This document shows positions 7,103 through 8,078 of a stretch of DNA of 8,078 nucleotides, piece after piece. Origin of the DNA: Candidatus Nanopelagicales bacterium (GTDB lineage Bacteria; Actinomycetota; Actinomycetes; S36-B12; UBA5976); contig JALRKC010000035.1 of the NCBI GenBank assembly GCA_023254955.1, positions 1 through 8,078 on the forward strand. Reading direction: 5' to 3'. How positions within the stretch are numbered: position 1 is the stretch's first letter; each line of letters opens with the position of its first letter. The notes under the pieces were generated by a model, which saw nothing but the letters and a program-made list of their open reading frames with translations, made no database searches and was not told where the DNA came from. The position numbers were made by a program, and so were the translations under genes.

Positions 7103-7837
7103 TTAATTCTCGCGGTTAGCTATTTTTAGGGCTTGCGGCAAAGAAAACTTTTTGGCATAAAGTGCTTTGCCTAAAATTGCACCTTCAATACCGTGACTTA
7201 CTAGCGAAACCAATCTCTCTATGTCTTCCAATCTGCCAATTCCCCCAGAAGCAACTAACGGCTTGTTTGTGAATTGAGCAATTTTTAGCAATAAATCAGT
7301 ATTCACACCCTGGAGGGTTCCATCTTTGGTGACATCAGTGACCACATAGCGAGCTGCGCCATCTGCCTCTAAGCGCTCGAGAGTTTCGAATAACTCCCCA
7401 CCTTCTTTGGTCCAACCTCTGGCACTTAGTTGATTTCCTCGCACATCTAATCCGATAGCAATTTTTTCGCCATACTCACCAATGACTTTTTTAGTCCATT
7501 GGGGATCTTCAAGCGCGGCTGTTCCTAAGTTAACCCGCGCAGCACCAGTGGCTAGAGCATTAGCCAATGAATCATCGTCTCTAATTCCACCAGAAATTTC
7601 TACCTTTATATCTAGCGTCTGGACAGTCTTATTTAGAATTTCAAAATTGCTTCCAGTGCCAAAGGCTCTATCTAAATCGACTAAGTGCAGCCACTCGGCA
7701 CCTAATTCTTGCCAATCAAGCGCCACTTGCAAGGGGTCACCAAATTCTTCTTCTGTTCCTTTGGCCCCCTGCGTCAAACGCACAGCTTTGCCTTGCGAAA
7801 CATCAACTGCAGGTAAAAGCTCTAATTTTTTAGTCAT
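7103..7837 (-). CDS. priA: Bifunctional HisA/TrpF isomerase (PriA type)
   Basis: This is the ProFAR isomerase of histidine synthesis, a 244-residue TIM barrel. It closely resembles actinobacterial PriA, which also does the TrpF (phosphoribosyl anthranilate isomerase) step. The general acid/base aspartates are D12 in LLPAVDV and D172 in VTKDGT. The loop ARGWT supplies R140 and W142, equivalent to R143 and W145 of Mycobacterium tuberculosis PriA, which reshape the site for the two substrates. Other PriA-like stretches are [17 protein letters not shown] and [11 protein letters not shown]. The ATG at 7837 is preferred: GGAG lies 7 bases upstream, whereas a TTG two codons earlier (7843) would sit 1 base from it. 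The gene overlaps the hisH end by 8 bases. Absence of trpF from the trp cluster supports the dual role, but activity is inferred; the symbol hisA would also be correct. Confidence 0.93.
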   Translation of the reverse strand: MTKKLELLPAVDVSQGKAVRLTQGAKGTEEEFGDPLQVALDWQELGAEWLHLVDLDRAFGTGSNFEILNKTVQTLDIKVEISGGIRDDDSLANALATGAARVNLGTAALEDPQWTKKVIGEYGEKIAIGLDVRGNQLSARGWTKEGGELFETLERLEADGAARYVVTDVTKDGTLQGVNTDLLLKIAQFTNKPLVASGGIGRLEDIERLVSLVSHGIEGAILGKALYAKKFSLPQALKIANREN

Positions 7838-8078
7838 GCACAAACTCCAACCAATTGTTTATTAACTTTAAACCGGCTAGGCCTGATTTTTCTGGGTGAA
7901 ACTGAGTTGTCCAGAGGGGGCCGTCTTCAATAGCCGCAACAAAATCTCCATGATAATTTGCCGTGTGTACCAAAGGTTTTTTTATTTTATTATCATCTGA
8001 AAATTTCATTTGTCGTAACGCATAACTGTGTAAAAAATAAAATTGCTCATCCTCAATCTCTGTAAACATCTTTGAGTT
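7830..8078 (-). CDS. hisH: Imidazole glycerol phosphate synthase, glutaminase subunit (C-terminal part)
   Basis: HisH releases ammonia from glutamine and channels it to HisF. Only the last 82 codons are in the window; the gene runs off the right edge, so the catalytic cysteine is not visible. The visible part shows FYFLHSYAL, the usual HisH strand, and [10 protein letters not shown], whose H and E complete the class I glutaminase triad. The ending [11 protein letters not shown] is typical of the family. An ATG at 8069 is internal, not the true start, because the frame stays open through 8078. The 3' end overlaps priA by 8 bases. Confidence 0.93.
   Translation of the reverse strand, partial: NSKMFTEIEDEQFYFLHSYALRQMKFSDDNKIKKPLVHTANYHGDFVAAIEDGPLWTTQFHPEKSGLAGLKLINNWLEFVHD
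7845..7848 (-). promoter_or_regulatory. Ribosome binding site that decides the priA start
   Basis: The minus strand reads GGAG within the last codons of hisH. It is 7 bases before the ATG at 7837 and only 1 base before the in-frame TTG at 7843. The spacing therefore favours the ATG as the priA start. Confidence 0.6.

Noticed and set aside
7838..7843. TTG at 7843 as the priA start
   Set aside because: It would leave only 1 base between the GGAG and the start codon; ATG 7837 has normal spacing.
7482..7865. 127-codon plus-strand open frame opposite priA
   Set aside because: It is antisense to conserved priA and rich in Ser/Pro; nothing supports expression.

Overview
The window is one unbroken run of minus-strand genes for histidine and tryptophan biosynthesis, followed downstream by a thiol-disulfide gene and a metal-transporter gene. 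In the direction of transcription (right to left) the order is hisH (3' end only), hisA/priA, hisF, hisI, trpE, a small two-helix membrane protein, trpC, trpB, trpA, a membrane-anchored DsbA-like protein, and a VIT1/CCC1-family transporter cut by the left edge. No RNA gene, mobile element, CRISPR array or repeat was seen, and no stretch near 300 bases lacks a gene.

The organism is most likely an actinobacterium. The his-to-trp gene order, a HisA of the dual-substrate PriA type, a monofunctional HisI without a HisE domain, and the small HG..PAAWT protein between trpE and trpC are all actinobacterial traits. The DNA is AT-rich by eye for that phylum and the genes are tightly packed. This fits a low-GC, streamlined lineage such as the freshwater acI group (Nanopelagicales), but that placement is inference.

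Spacing suggests co-transcription. hisH and hisA overlap by 8 bases; hisA and hisF are 2 bases apart; hisI and trpE overlap by 17; trpE and the small protein are 24 apart; the small protein and trpC are 8 apart; trpC and trpB share an ATGA overlap; trpB and trpA are 4 apart; trpA and dsbA are 36 apart; dsbA and the transporter are 1 apart. No terminator-like hairpin or trp leader peptide was found between genes.

HisH and HisF together make the glutamine-dependent imidazole glycerol phosphate synthase. HisI acts two steps before it, and HisA supplies its substrate. TrpE starts the tryptophan branch from chorismate, and TrpC, TrpB and TrpA finish it. The trpG, trpD and trpF genes are absent here; the HisA has the PriA features expected to cover the TrpF step.

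The one real anomaly is the 5' end of hisI. Its conserved start is split between two reading frames, as if a single A had been lost from a short A run at about 6261-6263. I saw no previously undescribed biological system; this is mainly a compact housekeeping region.
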